A DNA stretch of 64,000 bases from Corylus avellana (lineage: Eukaryota > Streptophyta > Magnoliopsida > Fagales > Betulaceae). Position 1 is the stretch's first letter; every line of letters starts with the position of its first letter. The stretch spans positions 32,811,235-32,875,234 of the forward strand of contig NC_081544.1 of assembly GCF_901000735.1 (NCBI RefSeq). The letters are read 5' to 3'. Shown here one piece after another: positions 22,508 through 34,500 of the stretch. Both the position numbers and the translations under genes were made by a program. The notes beneath the pieces were generated by a model, which ran no database searches, was not told the DNA's origin, and saw only the letters and a program-made list of their open reading frames with translations.

Positions 22508-24887
22508 CTGTTATTTATGAACGATTAGGTATGGTTGATAGTGGGTTTAAAAGCTTTTTTTTTTAAAAAAAAAAAAAAAGTGATTAGGTATGATTTATAA
22601 CGATTTGTGAAGGATTTTTGGTGAGATGCACATTTTTAAATTTTGAATTAATGATAGTGTTTAGTGTTATGAGTTTAATTGGGAGTTTATAATGTTTCTC
22701 TACTCAAAATATATTTTTTAAAAGCCAACTAAAAACTTTGTTTTGTTGTATTTTTAAATGGATAAATATTAAACATATTTATTTTGAGAAAGATACAAAT
22801 AAATATAAAGTTAATTTTTTACTAACAAAAATTAAATAATAGAAGAATTAAAAAATAAGTAGTGATAATGTGACCATATCACAACTACCTTTGACCTATT
22901 GTGGCTCGTTGGACAGAATTGGTTGCACTTCCATAATTGGAGAAGACACAAGTGTGTCATGTGACAACCTTGACTTAAGGAATTAAGCTCATATATATTT
23001 TTTAAAATATTTATATGAAAACGTGTGAAAAGTAAAAGTTATCAACCTATAGTTGTGATAATATCCTCGCAGTCGGGGACGGGAACGGGAACCACGTTCA
23101 ACCTTGGGGTCTCAAACAAAGAATTATAAAAAATTATAGAATTTAATTTTTGACTCTTTAAATTATTTATTTTAGAATTTTATCCTTCCAAACACAAATT
23201 TTTAGTTCGCCACTGCTCTTAGTGATCGAAACCAAAGGAGAAAATTTCTAATGCTGTTCATAAAAAGTCGGTGAGGGTTAAACATTAGAATGATGATAGA
23301 GATATAATTTTTTTATCCAACAAAAATCTAACTTTTATTTTATTTTTTAAAAAAATTAAAATAAAATAAAAAATAAAAAAAATGTCTGAAGCAACCTTAT
23401 CTTTTTTTTATCTTTTTTTTATTTGGTATTTTTTAAAAAATGAAAAAAATGGTATTTTTTTTTGTCATTATTACGAAGAAAAATATTATTTTTCATTTTT
23501 TAAAAAAAATACTAAATAAAATGAAGACAAAAAATAGATAAAGTTGCTTTAGACATTTTTTTTTTAAAAAAAATTTTTTTTATAAAATAAATAAGGCAAA
23601 AATTAAATTTTTGTTAAAGTTTGCTCTTTAGTATTTGCCTAAACATTAATTGCATACGCTAGAACCGAGGTGGCTTAATCCATTTTGGATTTGAGCCTCT
23701 GATGTCAGATAATAATTGAGCATTCATGATTTTACTTGATTTTTGTTGGGGGTCACCGTCATACGTCATGCCAATAATGAACCTTGAACGTGATACTTTT
23801 TTTTAAAAATAAATAAATAAAATATTTTCTAGTATAACATTCGTCCAACAATTTTATCATAATACTCTTTAGTTAATTGTTGATTTGTTTTATTCAATAA
23901 AAATTAATTAAGAGTAATATATTAACTTTCTTAGATAAAATATACATTATTTCAAGTAGTTAATTTACATGGAATAACTGGGTTTATTTATTTATTTCTC
24001 TCAGATTCCTAAATAAAGCTGCCATAATAGAAGTGGGTGAACTAAAGGCGGCAGATGGTAGTCGTTCGGATCAATGGAGGCTCTGCAGCATCCAGCAGGT
24101 GGAAGAGGTTAAATGTCTAGTTAGAATCATCCCAATATGGGCTGCCGGTATCATTAGCCTCATGGCCATGACTCAACAAGGAACATTTATTGTATTTCAA
24201 GCCATGAAAATGGACCGCCACCTTGGCCCCCGCTTCCAAATCCCAGCCGGTTCAATAGGAGTCATATCACTCATCACAGTAGGACTATGGCTCCCGTTCT
24301 ACGACCGCATCCTCGTACCCGCCCTCCGAAAGATCACGAAACACGAAGGCGGGATCACGCTTCTCCAAAGAATCGGAATAGGGATTGTTTTTTCGATTCT
24401 GGCAATGGTCGTAGCCGGGTTGACAGAAAGGGTGAGAAGGGCTTCGGCTATAAAACACCATCATCCCGATGGGGTTGCACCCATGTCAGTCATGTGGCTA
24501 GCACCCCAGCTTATTCTGATGGGCTTTTTTGAGCTGTTTAATATTCTCGGGCAGATTGAATTCTTCAACAGGCAGTTTCCTGAGCACATGACGAGCATCG
24601 GTAATGCTCTTTTTTTCTGTTCCTTTGCCCTAGCAAACTACCTGAGTAGCTTACTGGTGAATGTTGTGCACCACGTCACCGGAGGGCATGGCCGGCCTGA
24701 TTGGTTGGCAAATGATCTCAACGCTGGCAGACTCGAGTATTTCTATTTTTCTATAGCGGGGATGGGGCTCCTGAATTTAATCTACTTTTTGTACTGTGCT
24801 CATCGATATCGTTACAAGGGCAATGCTGTACAAATACAAGACAATAATTCCCATGTTGACGTGGAGCTTCGGTCGGTCAAAGCTTGA
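20808..24887 (+). CDS. NPF2: NPF-B: NRT1/PTR FAMILY 2-like transporter (4 exons, unit B copy)
   Basis: Exons 20808-20985, 21111-21328, 21894-22465 and 24005-24887 give 616 aa with the same structure as NPF-A. The proton-coupling motif ETFER and the PCSIPFGADQFDPTT and KCLVRIIPIW blocks are intact, so the transporter should fold. Differences from NPF-A that I can place include R35G, K38Q and T43K in the cytosolic N-terminus, G183S and D203A in exon 3, and S369A, T377A and T385I in exon 4. A cluster near the C-terminal half turns FSEAFNI into FFELFNI. Only about 610 bp of ancestral upstream DNA remains before the truncated AMP deaminase copy, so its distal promoter differs from NPF-A. Substrate is unknown. 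Confidence 0.92.
23288..23639. mobile_element. Mutator-like foldback MITE in NPF-B intron 3
   Basis: Flanked by a 9-bp repeat TAAACATTA (23279-23287 and 23640-23648). The two halves form a long imperfect hairpin: AATGTCTGAAGCAACCTTAT on the left matches AATGTCTAAAGCAACTTTAT on the minus strand of the right half, embedded in A/T runs. It is absent from unit A, so either it inserted after the duplication or unit A lost it. Confidence 0.65.
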
Positions 24888-24937
24888 ATATTACGAATGT
24901 AATAATGTGTTTAATTACTTAGCTTTACTATGAGGAC

Positions 24938-25110
24938 ACCCAATAAGTAACAGAGGGCCGGGGTTTTCTTTATATGTATGTATAATATTCCAATTGGAAT
25001 GTTAGCTGTGGAATTAAGACATCCAGTAAGTAACAGAGGGCCGGGGTTTTCTTTATATATATATATATATATATATAATATTCCAGTTGGAATGTTAGCT
25101 GTGGAATTAG
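24938..25110. repeat. Local tandem duplication in the NPF-B 3' flank
   Basis: A segment of about 80 bp containing GTAACAGAGGGCCGGGG and GGAATGTTAGCTGTGGAATT occurs twice here and once after NPF-A (around 11455-11535). An AT microsatellite separates parts of the second copy. Confidence 0.7.
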
Positions 25111-25637
25111 GTATAACGAATTCAATGAATATATAGGGTACGTATGGCTGTTCAAATAATTTGTAACAGAACAAGTATGGGTTGCTTGAGAATTAAATAT
25201 ATATATATGTTATCTACATGCACTGCCCGGGTTCAACTAGCATGCTTGCCACGCTAGCTTGTGCATAGCAGTAGCATTTCTCTTTGCCAAATTGCAAAAT
25301 TTTTTAATAATGAATTCTATTTAGTAGATGTGATTGTCATACAATTACTTGATGCTGTAGATACTTGTAAAAATATATTAAAGGTTGATTTTCACTGTCC
25401 GTTAATATTATTGTATAACAGTTTACTAAATAATATTACTCTTTTTAAAAATTTTACGTATCATAGAATATATTTTTTAAAATCTCAATCATTAATTAGT
25501 TTTAAATTCAATAATTGAAATTGGGTACTCTGATTATTTAGTAAACTGTTATACAATTATCACACAAGTAAAATTGCGTGACATTAAAAATCAACTTCTT
25601 TTGTTTTGTTGATTCAAAGGCTAACATTTCCTACTAA

Positions 25638-26060
25638 GAGCATCCACATCAAGCTCTTTAAAATTTCTTTAAATTTAACTTTGAAAATGTACTTTTTTTT
25701 TTCTTTTTCTTTAACTAGCCACTTTTAAAATTACAAAATATCAAACTCTTTAAATATTTCTATATATACTTTAGCTAAATATTATTTTTTTTACAAATAA
25801 ATGTAATTGCCATGAAATTCACTCACTTTGATTCCACGTGAGAAATTTACCAAAATGCCAGTCCAACCACCAAAATAATATTAAAAAATAAATAGCTTTT
25901 GCTTTTGGTGTTTTTATATTTAAAGATAACGTTAAAAGCAAATGTTAAATTTAATTTTGGATAAAGAGTTTGATAAATAATGTTTTTTTTTTTTTTTTTT
26001 TGTGGAATTTGTTAAAATTTTTGAGAAATGTTAAATATAAAGAGCTTGATGGGGATGCTC
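25638..26060. mobile_element. Tourist/PIF-Harbinger-like MITE (unit B copy)
   Basis: Left end GAGCATCCACATCAAGCTCT; right end in inverted form GAGCATCCCCATCAAGCTCT; TAA on both sides (25635-25637 and 26061-26063). It is orthologous to 12059-12467 within the duplicated unit. Confidence 0.65.
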
Positions 26061-26628
26061 TAAGTCATCAAGTTACATGACAATCATATATATAACCGTC
26101 TACTAAATAATGTTATTGAACAAGATTGTATCATGTGAGTAATTTTTGATGGGTACGTATTAATTATATTGATCCATATTTTGAAAGTGGTGCATGGCCG
26201 GTGACGTGACAAAGCATGAATGATTGAATTCCAGACGAACCGTTGAAATTTTGAATGCTTGAGATGGAAACAAATCTATTTGGTAGAATATTGGAATAAT
26301 TTCTAAATAATGATATCCATTAATTACTGTTGCTAAAAGGTATATATGTAGGGTTGTGTGAAGTCCAAGGTGTGGGTGTGGCATCACTGGCATGGGATGA
26401 GAGACATCCCACTTAAATTTGAAAGCCGATAAGTCGATCTTGTCATGAGATCAAAGTGGAAAAAAGGAATTAGGGAGGTTCAATGATTGTACCCGCTGAG
26501 ATCGAGCTTGCTTGGAGCCTTCGATCTCCTTGTATTTGCATGGGCATGTAATTAAAGGATGTCATGGGTTGCCTCTCCCTTTCCCATCTTTGTGCCTTCA
26601 CGGATCTTTGCAGCCCACCGGAATGATA

Positions 26629-26944
26629 GGCCCTGTTTGCCAATGGCCTTGAAACGGTACTGTTCCAGGGCCGGTATTGTAGCATTTTTCTAGGAATAAG
26701 TGTTTGATTGGTTTTAGTGAAAATGTTTTGTGGGAAAAAGTAAAAAAAAATATTTTATATGGAAAAATGTAAAAAAATTGTTTTGTAGTGATTTTTTTAT
26801 TTAAATAATAATAATAATAAAATGATTGATGTGGTATAAAAAGTAGAGATGTTGGGATTAATTTTGAAGTGAATTTTTTTTTTTTTTGGGGATTGAGGGA
26901 GGCCCTGGAACAGTACCGTTCCAGGGCCATTGGCAAACACACCC
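26629..26944. mobile_element. 316-bp MITE present only in unit B
   Basis: Terminal inverted repeats of about 42 bp share TGTTTGCCAATGGCC and ACGGTACTGTTCCAGGG. The element is flanked by ATA on both sides (26626-26628 and 26945-26947). Unit A has the empty site with a single ATA at 13023-13025 and no footprint. The 3-bp duplication and GGCCCTGTTTG-type end resemble Tourist-like elements, although ATA is not their usual target. Confidence 0.75.
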
Positions 26945-29342
26945 ATATTGACAGACACAGAATGTGGTCAATTTATCTTCGTCTTCTTAATTTCTTGATC
27001 TACAAATCAATCTCATTAATATATATATATATCAAGTGAAGTTAGTGAACCATGTCAATTAAGTGAGAAGCCAAATGTCGTAGTTGATCATAAATTAGCT
27101 ATGTAGTTAATTAATGTTCACAATAGCCTACTCTATTAATACTGAACGGATAATATAATAATTTATTTTTTAACAACTTCATATTTGTGACTTGACCACA
27201 AAATCACAACTTATTCGATATGATAAGTGACTCTGATTCTAAAATTACAACCTATGGGTTTAAGCTTTTAAAATAAATGGTTATTTAATATAAAATAATT
27301 AAAGCATTGATTATATCATAAAATTCATCTATTTCTTGTCAATTTAAACTTCTAAAATAGGTGATCTAATAAATTATAATTAAGGACCAGTTTAGGTCGA
27401 TGGGCAAGAGGACCACCACAGCACCACTAACCAAAATACGTCCATATCAAAGCGCGCTGTGGTATTAATCATGCACCATCCTAAAAGTTCCAAAACTCCC
27501 ATTCCTGGCACTTCCATTTGCCCTAGACCAGTCCTGTAAATGGAAGATATTGCTAAAATATATCTGTCACAAGCGTATAGTCCTTGCGCACTTTATATGT
27601 GGTGCCCTTTAGTTTTTACGTGAATAAATAAAAAGATTCCATCACATCTATTCTAGAAATTTTCTAACTTTTTGCCCATATGCAACCCATCAATATATAT
27701 CCTGAGTCTCCACCACCACCGCCTCTGATATTCCTAGGTTGTACCAGTTCCAGATATCATTTTCAATGTTGACTCAGATCTCTGCATCATTTGAAGAGTA
27801 ATGATACACATGAACAAGCTGCACGTACTTTAGCAATTTGCGTGTCTGTGTCGGATATTCTGTGGGTTTTATTCATGTATAGGTACCAGTCACAAAGATA
27901 CACCAATTAAGCCAGCCGGAGAAGTCTTTCAGTGATCCACCCATGTCGGCCACTAATTCCTCTCCAGCTAGCTTCCAAATATCTACATTGTACCAAAAAT
28001 AACCCACCAATGAGCCGAGACAAAATTGCACATGCATCACTAGCAACCGATTCTACAGTTGGGTGGGCTAGCTGCAGGTTCATTGAAAAGGCATTTAGGC
28101 ATTCATAGAGTATATAAGTTAAATACAATAAGCCAAGGTTGTAAGATTGATGAGTCAAAATCAAGATAGCAACATTTGTAATGCTCTAAACCAGCTATGC
28201 CTGGTCTAGCTGGTTAGGTAACTTTTTCTGTGGTGATCATCTAATGAATATGATTCCCATTAACTTTTTATAAGTTGAAGTTTTTTGAAATAATTGATAA
28301 TTTAATATGATATTAGAACAAAAATATTAATTCACATGTGTTATGCATTACCTAATAAAAGAGAGTTAAAATCCACACGTGAACGAGTGATTTAATACTG
28401 ATAAAAATCAGTTAACCTACAGATATACAGTGCTTGTTAGTGTTTTTTTTGGTATTTTTTATTGTTGTTTTGAAAAAGTGTTGTAATATAATATAAAAAT
28501 AAAAACTATTTTTATATTTTTAAGAGTGTTTTGTGCTTTAAATTGTTGGTTAATATTTTTGTTTAGAAAAAACAAAAAAAACAAAATTTTTGACAAACCA
28601 ACCCTTTATGATCACTTTGCAAGTAATTTTTTTTAAGGTAATTAATGTTAATTGCACAACAGTTGATTTTCTGCACAACTCCATAACAACTACTCTTGAT
28701 TTTCAACGTGTAATAACTAATGGTGTGGGTGCTCATCATGAGTTGGCAACCCAGCTGCGGTGTGCAGTGGGGTAATGTGCAACATTAACAAAACACTAAA
28801 TTAAAATTGCATGTAACGGGAAAACGTTTTTATGCTGCTTCTCTACTTGGATGTAAAAGAAACGATTAGACAAAACACTCTTGTTTTCTGAGGATGCAAT
28901 CATGCAAGGCATTCAGACGGTATACCAACGAACTGGCTTACATCTTTAACAGTGTATGAGGTTGGGATCGAAAGTCGTCGACTATTATCGTCAAAATACC
29001 CAGAAATGACTGTTCAAAAGATTTGTATGTCGTTGATCTATATATATCTCAATTATCAAAGAGTATAGAGATTAAACATGTTGTCCACTATTGACATCTT
29101 CCAACCCTTTGACATTAATCGCGATTAATACTCGTGTAGGAGCATATTTGTGATTGTGTTTACAAAATAGAGCTTTAAGTCTTTTTTTTTTTTTTTTTTG
29201 CAAGAGCTTCATTTTTAAGCTTTTGCCAAAAATAGGTTTTAACAATTTTTAAGTTTTTGAATCGGTTTCAATTTTAGGGCCCTCAAACGCACACCCAATC
29301 AAGCTCTATATATATATATATATATAAAAGGAAAATGGAAAG

Positions 29343-29520
29343 AGAAAATTAAATAAAAGTAAAAAGGAGTGAGTAATCCAAATAAGAGCCATAAACAAAC
29401 AGTAATCACAACAAACCTAAAAACTAAGGGGAAAATTATATAAAAAGTAAAAATAAGGAGTGAGTAATCCAAATAAGAGCCATAAACAACCAGTAATCAC
29501 AACAAACCTAAAAACTAAGG
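29343..29520. repeat. Local tandem duplication in the unit B spacer
   Basis: A block of about 88 bp containing GGAGTGAGTAATCCAAATAA and ending ACCTAAAAACTAAGG occurs twice in a row. Unit A has one copy near 16245-16313. Confidence 0.7.
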
Positions 29521-31116
29521 CGGCCAACAAGGGCGATAACCAAAGGCAAAATTTCGTAACCAAAACAACCAAAGAATCAATTGTGATTTTGCACACTGAA
29601 TGAGCATGCACTGAAGGGGGTTAAGTCAGAGCCGCCGTTGAGAAGCCATATCTTGGAGTCTAAAACAGGCGGTACCCGGCAAGAAATGCATGGAGGATAC
29701 CAAAACAAAAGCTACAACTAGATTGGTGGATTTCCGTACATGGCCCAAAAAATGATACCATCTATCTATGGAGATCCATTACTGGAGAAATGGAGCTAGC
29801 ACAACATGGCAGGAAAGCACAAAAATAAAATAAAAGAACAAACAACAAAAAAACAACACACAAAACAGAAGCTCAAACATGCACCACAAGAAAAACTAAC
29901 GACAGCAACAAATGTGGAGGCATTTGAAACACGACGATACTACAAACGAATATCAAAACAACCAAAATTCTACTAGCCCCACAAAACATCAAACAACAAA
30001 ATACTAAAAGTCTAAAACAAACGTACAAGAATTCAATTACAAGTCAACAACACACATACAAACAAACAGATCCCCACACAGACTACCCATCTTCAGTTTT
30101 TGCAGAACCATAATAATGTATACAGCAATCTGCAGAAAACTCATTGAAACATAGCTCTTAATTTTCTAAGTTCTTCTTAAACTGGTAGCTTTCTTGATCT
30201 GATTTCCTCCCATATTTCAGCACTAGAGTATTGACCTCGATATTTTTGAAATCACTTGTGCTATAGCTAGCTTGTTTGAAGATCTTCTTTTGTTTCAACT
30301 AGCGGTGTACATGCATGCTAAGTTATTTAAAATTTTAAATGACATAATAAAATATACACCATATAATAATAATAATAATATATACTATTAAATCTCTAAA
30401 ATATAATATGAACCATAAAATGAATTTTCCCTATTTCACTTGAAATAAAGAAAATCTTGATTCATGCATGTGATTGGTAGGCGGTTGCACAAATTAAAGT
30501 ATCTTGACAAAATAATTAGTTTATGTTTGCTAAAGTACTCTTTGTTTTTTGTTTTTTTAAATAAAATTATTAACAAATAACCTGATTAAAACATAAAATG
30601 CTCTTTAAAATACAAAAAAAATATTCACATTTGTACGCATCATAACACTTTTTTAAACTAAAATAAAAAATTCGACCAAAAACAAATAGAGCTATAATTA
30701 TAGAATAATTTTTGGATCCAATAGAGGAAAAAAACACAAATGAATTTATTGCCATTCTTGAAGGCATGGAATTGAATTCCATGCATTTCTAGTTCCATTT
30801 CATGAAGTGAGAAAACTTTTTTTTAAAAAAAAGGGGTTAAAGTATTTATTTCTTTGACATCAAGGGTACGTTTGGCATTACAATTTCATAATTAACAATC
30901 TTAAAAAAGCTGTGGGATATCTTGGCCATGCATCGAAACAATAGGCGCGTACAAAATGGGATGTAAACTTCTTATTATAATTCGATCGGAAATGTTTATC
31001 CACTAAACTAGTTGACACCCATACGATTCACCGCTACGAGATTCTAGGCTTCTAGCTATGATGCACCAAAAAATAAATAAATTCATTTGAGCAAGAAAAA
31101 CTTTTGGGTAGGCCGG

Positions 31117-31289
31117 AGCCCAACCCAAAGTTATTTTGGGCTCATTTTAGATATATATGGCCCATTGTAAAGGGCTAGTAATTAGCCCAGCCTAAAAATT
31201 TACAGAGTGCGAGCCGCGCTGTGAACCCGCCCATTCCTCAAAGACTCAAAGTCCAATACACTTCAATCTATTCCCGTGGATCCACGTCA
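31117..31289 (+). promoter_or_regulatory. AMP deaminase promoter motifs, unit B
   Basis: AGCCCA 31117, TGGGCT 31137, GGCCCA 31159, AGCCCA 31184 and CCACGTCA 31282-31289, in the same order and spacing class as in unit A. The intact gene therefore keeps the promoter it had before the duplication. Confidence 0.4.
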
Positions 31290-31552
31290 CGCTCGCACCG
31301 AAATGTACGGTGAGCAGGAGATCTCTCGCTGCCCATTGCACTGGAATGGAGCAAACGTCAAGGACCCCATAGACTCTGTACACGTGTACTTTGTCAGGTC
31401 CCACGAAGTCCACTTCCACTTCTCATTTCCTAAAACCCTTGGCTCCGACTCCGAGGCCTCGTTCATAGGTTTCCATGCTTTGAATTTTCACCGGTAGCGT
31501 AAAAATCAGCCTGTTCGAGAACAACACAGCGAAGTACCTCTCGCTCTCGTCC

Positions 31553-34500
31553 ATGGATTCGTCTTCTTCGTCTTCTTCTTCTTCGTCTCCAACGACTTCG
31601 TCTCTGCAACTAGCCATGGCGGCCTTGGTGGGGGCCTCACTGATGGCCATCTCGGCCTTCTACATCCACAAGCGCAGCGTCGACCAGGTCCTCCAGCGCC
31701 TCATCGAGATCCGCCGCAAACCCTCTCGCAATGCCGGCGACCGTTTTTCCATCGAGTATGACGACGAGGCAGAAGAGGAAGAGGAAGCGGAAGCAGAAGA
31801 AGAAGAAGAAGAGCGAGACGACGACCGGGGGTACGGCTCCGACGAAGAGATGGTGGTTGATCGGAAAATGCGGGGCCGGAGTTTGTCTAGGTCGCTGGAC
31901 GAGAACATGCTTCGGAGTTCTAAAATTTCGGCGTCGTTGCCCAATGTGGCGTCGAGGAATGATTGGTGGGACGAAGACCCCAAGCTTGATCAGCCACCGG
32001 TTGGACTAAGGGCTCAAGGTTTTGCTTTCTCGCTGGACAGACTCAATTTGATTCCCCAGGGGCTTCCGCCTCTTCGACTGGATCAAAGAGACGGTATGCC
32101 TTCCATTTTCTGCTTGGAAATTTAAAAAATAATTTTATTAAGGTTTTTAGTGATATTATTCTATAGAGGTTCGGAACACTTTGAATCAAATACGGTTCAT
32201 TGTTGGTTGAAAATAATTTGAGAAATTAAAGTCATGTGATAAAAGAGAAAACAAAGATAATGCTATCTTTTACTTATAGTATTGTTGGTTTTCAACTTCT
32301 TGAGTTTCTGTATTTTTTAAGGAGTCTGTGTATACTATACATTTTAGAAGTTGCAATATTTTAATTACTTATAAATAAATAAAAAGTCATTTTCCCAATA
32401 TTTGAGGATATTCTACTTGGTCTTGAATAGCTTTTCAATCAAAGGACAATTTGGGATCCTAAATTGCATCAAAATTTGTTTTCTTTTGGCTATTTGCAGG
32501 AGAGAATCAGTATGTCAAGCGTTCTGGTATTGGTACAAGGATAGTATCTGTTGGTAGGCTAGTGACTCCAAGATCCCCTGCTGGCAATGCTTTTGATAAT
32601 GCAGGAGATTCTGACGAGGAAGGAACTGAGCTTGCAAATGAAGATGACATACTTTTTAGCTATGGATATATAGATTTTTCTACTGATATCACAAATGCAC
32701 AAGTATGTGTAGTACTATTTACTTAAGCTCTTAACTGTCACATTCTAGTATACCAAAAGTAGGGTACAGATGATATTGAGGTTACCAAAATTAGCAGTTT
32801 CCTTGAAAAGTAAACTCAAATCTCAGGTTGTTACTTTGTTGTTCATTACGGGGCGAGTCATGTCAACATCAAGAAAAGTTCTGTAGTCTAATTATATACT
32901 TATTATTTCTGTTACTAAGGATACAAGTGTGACAACATATTTATGATTAAGTGAGAGAAATAATAAATCTGTTTTGCTGGTTGATGGATTTGCAGGATGT
33001 AAATTCAGACAACCACCAAAATTTGTGCACTGTTCCAATAATGGGTGACGATGGGAACTTTATGCAAGATAAGATGTGCAGTCCAACAGCAAGTGAAGCA
33101 AAAGCTGGTGTAGATCCGCTTAGCAACGGAAAGATAGATAATGCTTCAGGGCACATAGTGGGGAATGATCCTAATTTTGGCAACACTAATACTCTGAGAA
33201 CAACAGTACATGGTATTTTCAACTTCCTTGTCCTAAAGAGTTTCATGGAGATCTATGTCTTGTTTCCATCACTTCTCTATTTTGTTGATGCCTGTATTTT
33301 CTGGTCATACTATCTGTTGACCAGCTCATTGGCGTTATTGACATTTTTCTACTTGTTGGGTTTTTTTAATCACAATTCTATGGGGAAAAAACCTAAAAAG
33401 TATGTTATAAAAATTTATCAGTTATAGAGATAATTAGCCAACCATTTGCACTCTTGTTTTGGTTAATTTGTATTATTTGAAGAAAAGACTAACTACTTGT
33501 GGCATATTTCTCTTTTGTCAAAACAATAGGTTCAGATTCAATGAGCACCGAAGAGGAAGAAGTACAGAAAATTATTCGTGAGTGTCTAGATTTGCGTAAA
33601 CGTTATGTCTATAGAGAATTAGTTGAACCATGGTTGGTAGAAGCTGTTGGGGAATCTGGTGCGTCAAAGATGAATAGCGATCCATTTCACTTTGAACCTG
33701 CTGAACCAACAGCTGTGAGTTATTCTTTGCTTGTTCACTGTGTGAAATTTTCTAAAGATTTTTTCTGTTTTGTTTTAAAGTTAAACAACATATTAACATT
33801 CAAGTACTGCCATTCATTTGTTTGTTAAGCTTTCTTCTGATAATTTCTTTCTGGTTTTCCAAGCAGCACCATTTCAAAATGGAAGATGGAGTGGTACATG
33901 TTTATGCAAGTAAAAATGGTAAGCATAGCACTGTAGTTCAGAGTGCGGTAAAAGTAACAATTATTTGTTGAATACTTGATGACTGATTATCCTTTTGTGT
34001 TATTATAGGAATATTTAAATATTTAAGCCTTTCTCTGAATTTTAACTCAGATACTGTGGATCTTTTCCCTGTTGCAAGTTCAACAAGATTTTTCACTGAT
34101 ATGCATCACATCCTAAAAGTTATGTCTCTTGGAAATGTTCGATCTGCATGCTATCATAGACTGCGATTTCTTGAGGAGGTAGCATTCTGCGTTCTCCATT
34201 TTTCACTTCTATTTCTTAAATGTTCAACATAAATCTTACAAAATTCATTTGACATATATCTGAACATCATACAGAAATTCCGCCTTCATCTGTTAGTAAG
34301 TGCTGATAGGGAGTTTCTGGATCAAAAGAGTGCACCACACCGTGATTTTTACAATATCAGAAAAGTGGATACACATGTGCATCATTCTGCATGCATGAAC
34401 CAGAAGCATCTCCTTCGCTTCATCAAGTCAAAGCTAAAAAAGGAACCTGATGAGGTAGAAACTGTCCCCCCACCTTTCCCTGAAGTTTTTGTTTGAGTTT

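Larger units (their letters stand above)
24888..31552. other. Gene-poor spacer between NPF-B and AMP deaminase
   Basis: Homologue of the unit A spacer, with no supported exon. It contains a local tandem duplication just after NPF-B (about 24938-25017 and 25018-25110), two MITEs, a second local duplication near 29343-29520, and the AMP deaminase promoter motifs at 31117-31289. Confidence 0.55.
20195..33408. repeat. Tandem segmental duplication, unit B (about 13.2 kb)
   Basis: Second copy of the unit beginning at 6820. Compared with unit A it has gained a Mutator-like MITE (23288-23639), a 316-bp MITE (26629-26944), a local duplication of about 80 bp near 24938-25110 and one of about 88 bp near 29343-29520. 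It lacks 571 bp present in unit A. Substitution differences in coding exons are about 1.3% by hand count. Confidence 0.93.

Noticed and set aside
6820..33408. The duplication as an assembly artefact from two haplotypes
   Set aside because: Not excluded, but a gap-free junction with only 3 bp of shared sequence is hard to make by overlap assembly. Read evidence is needed.
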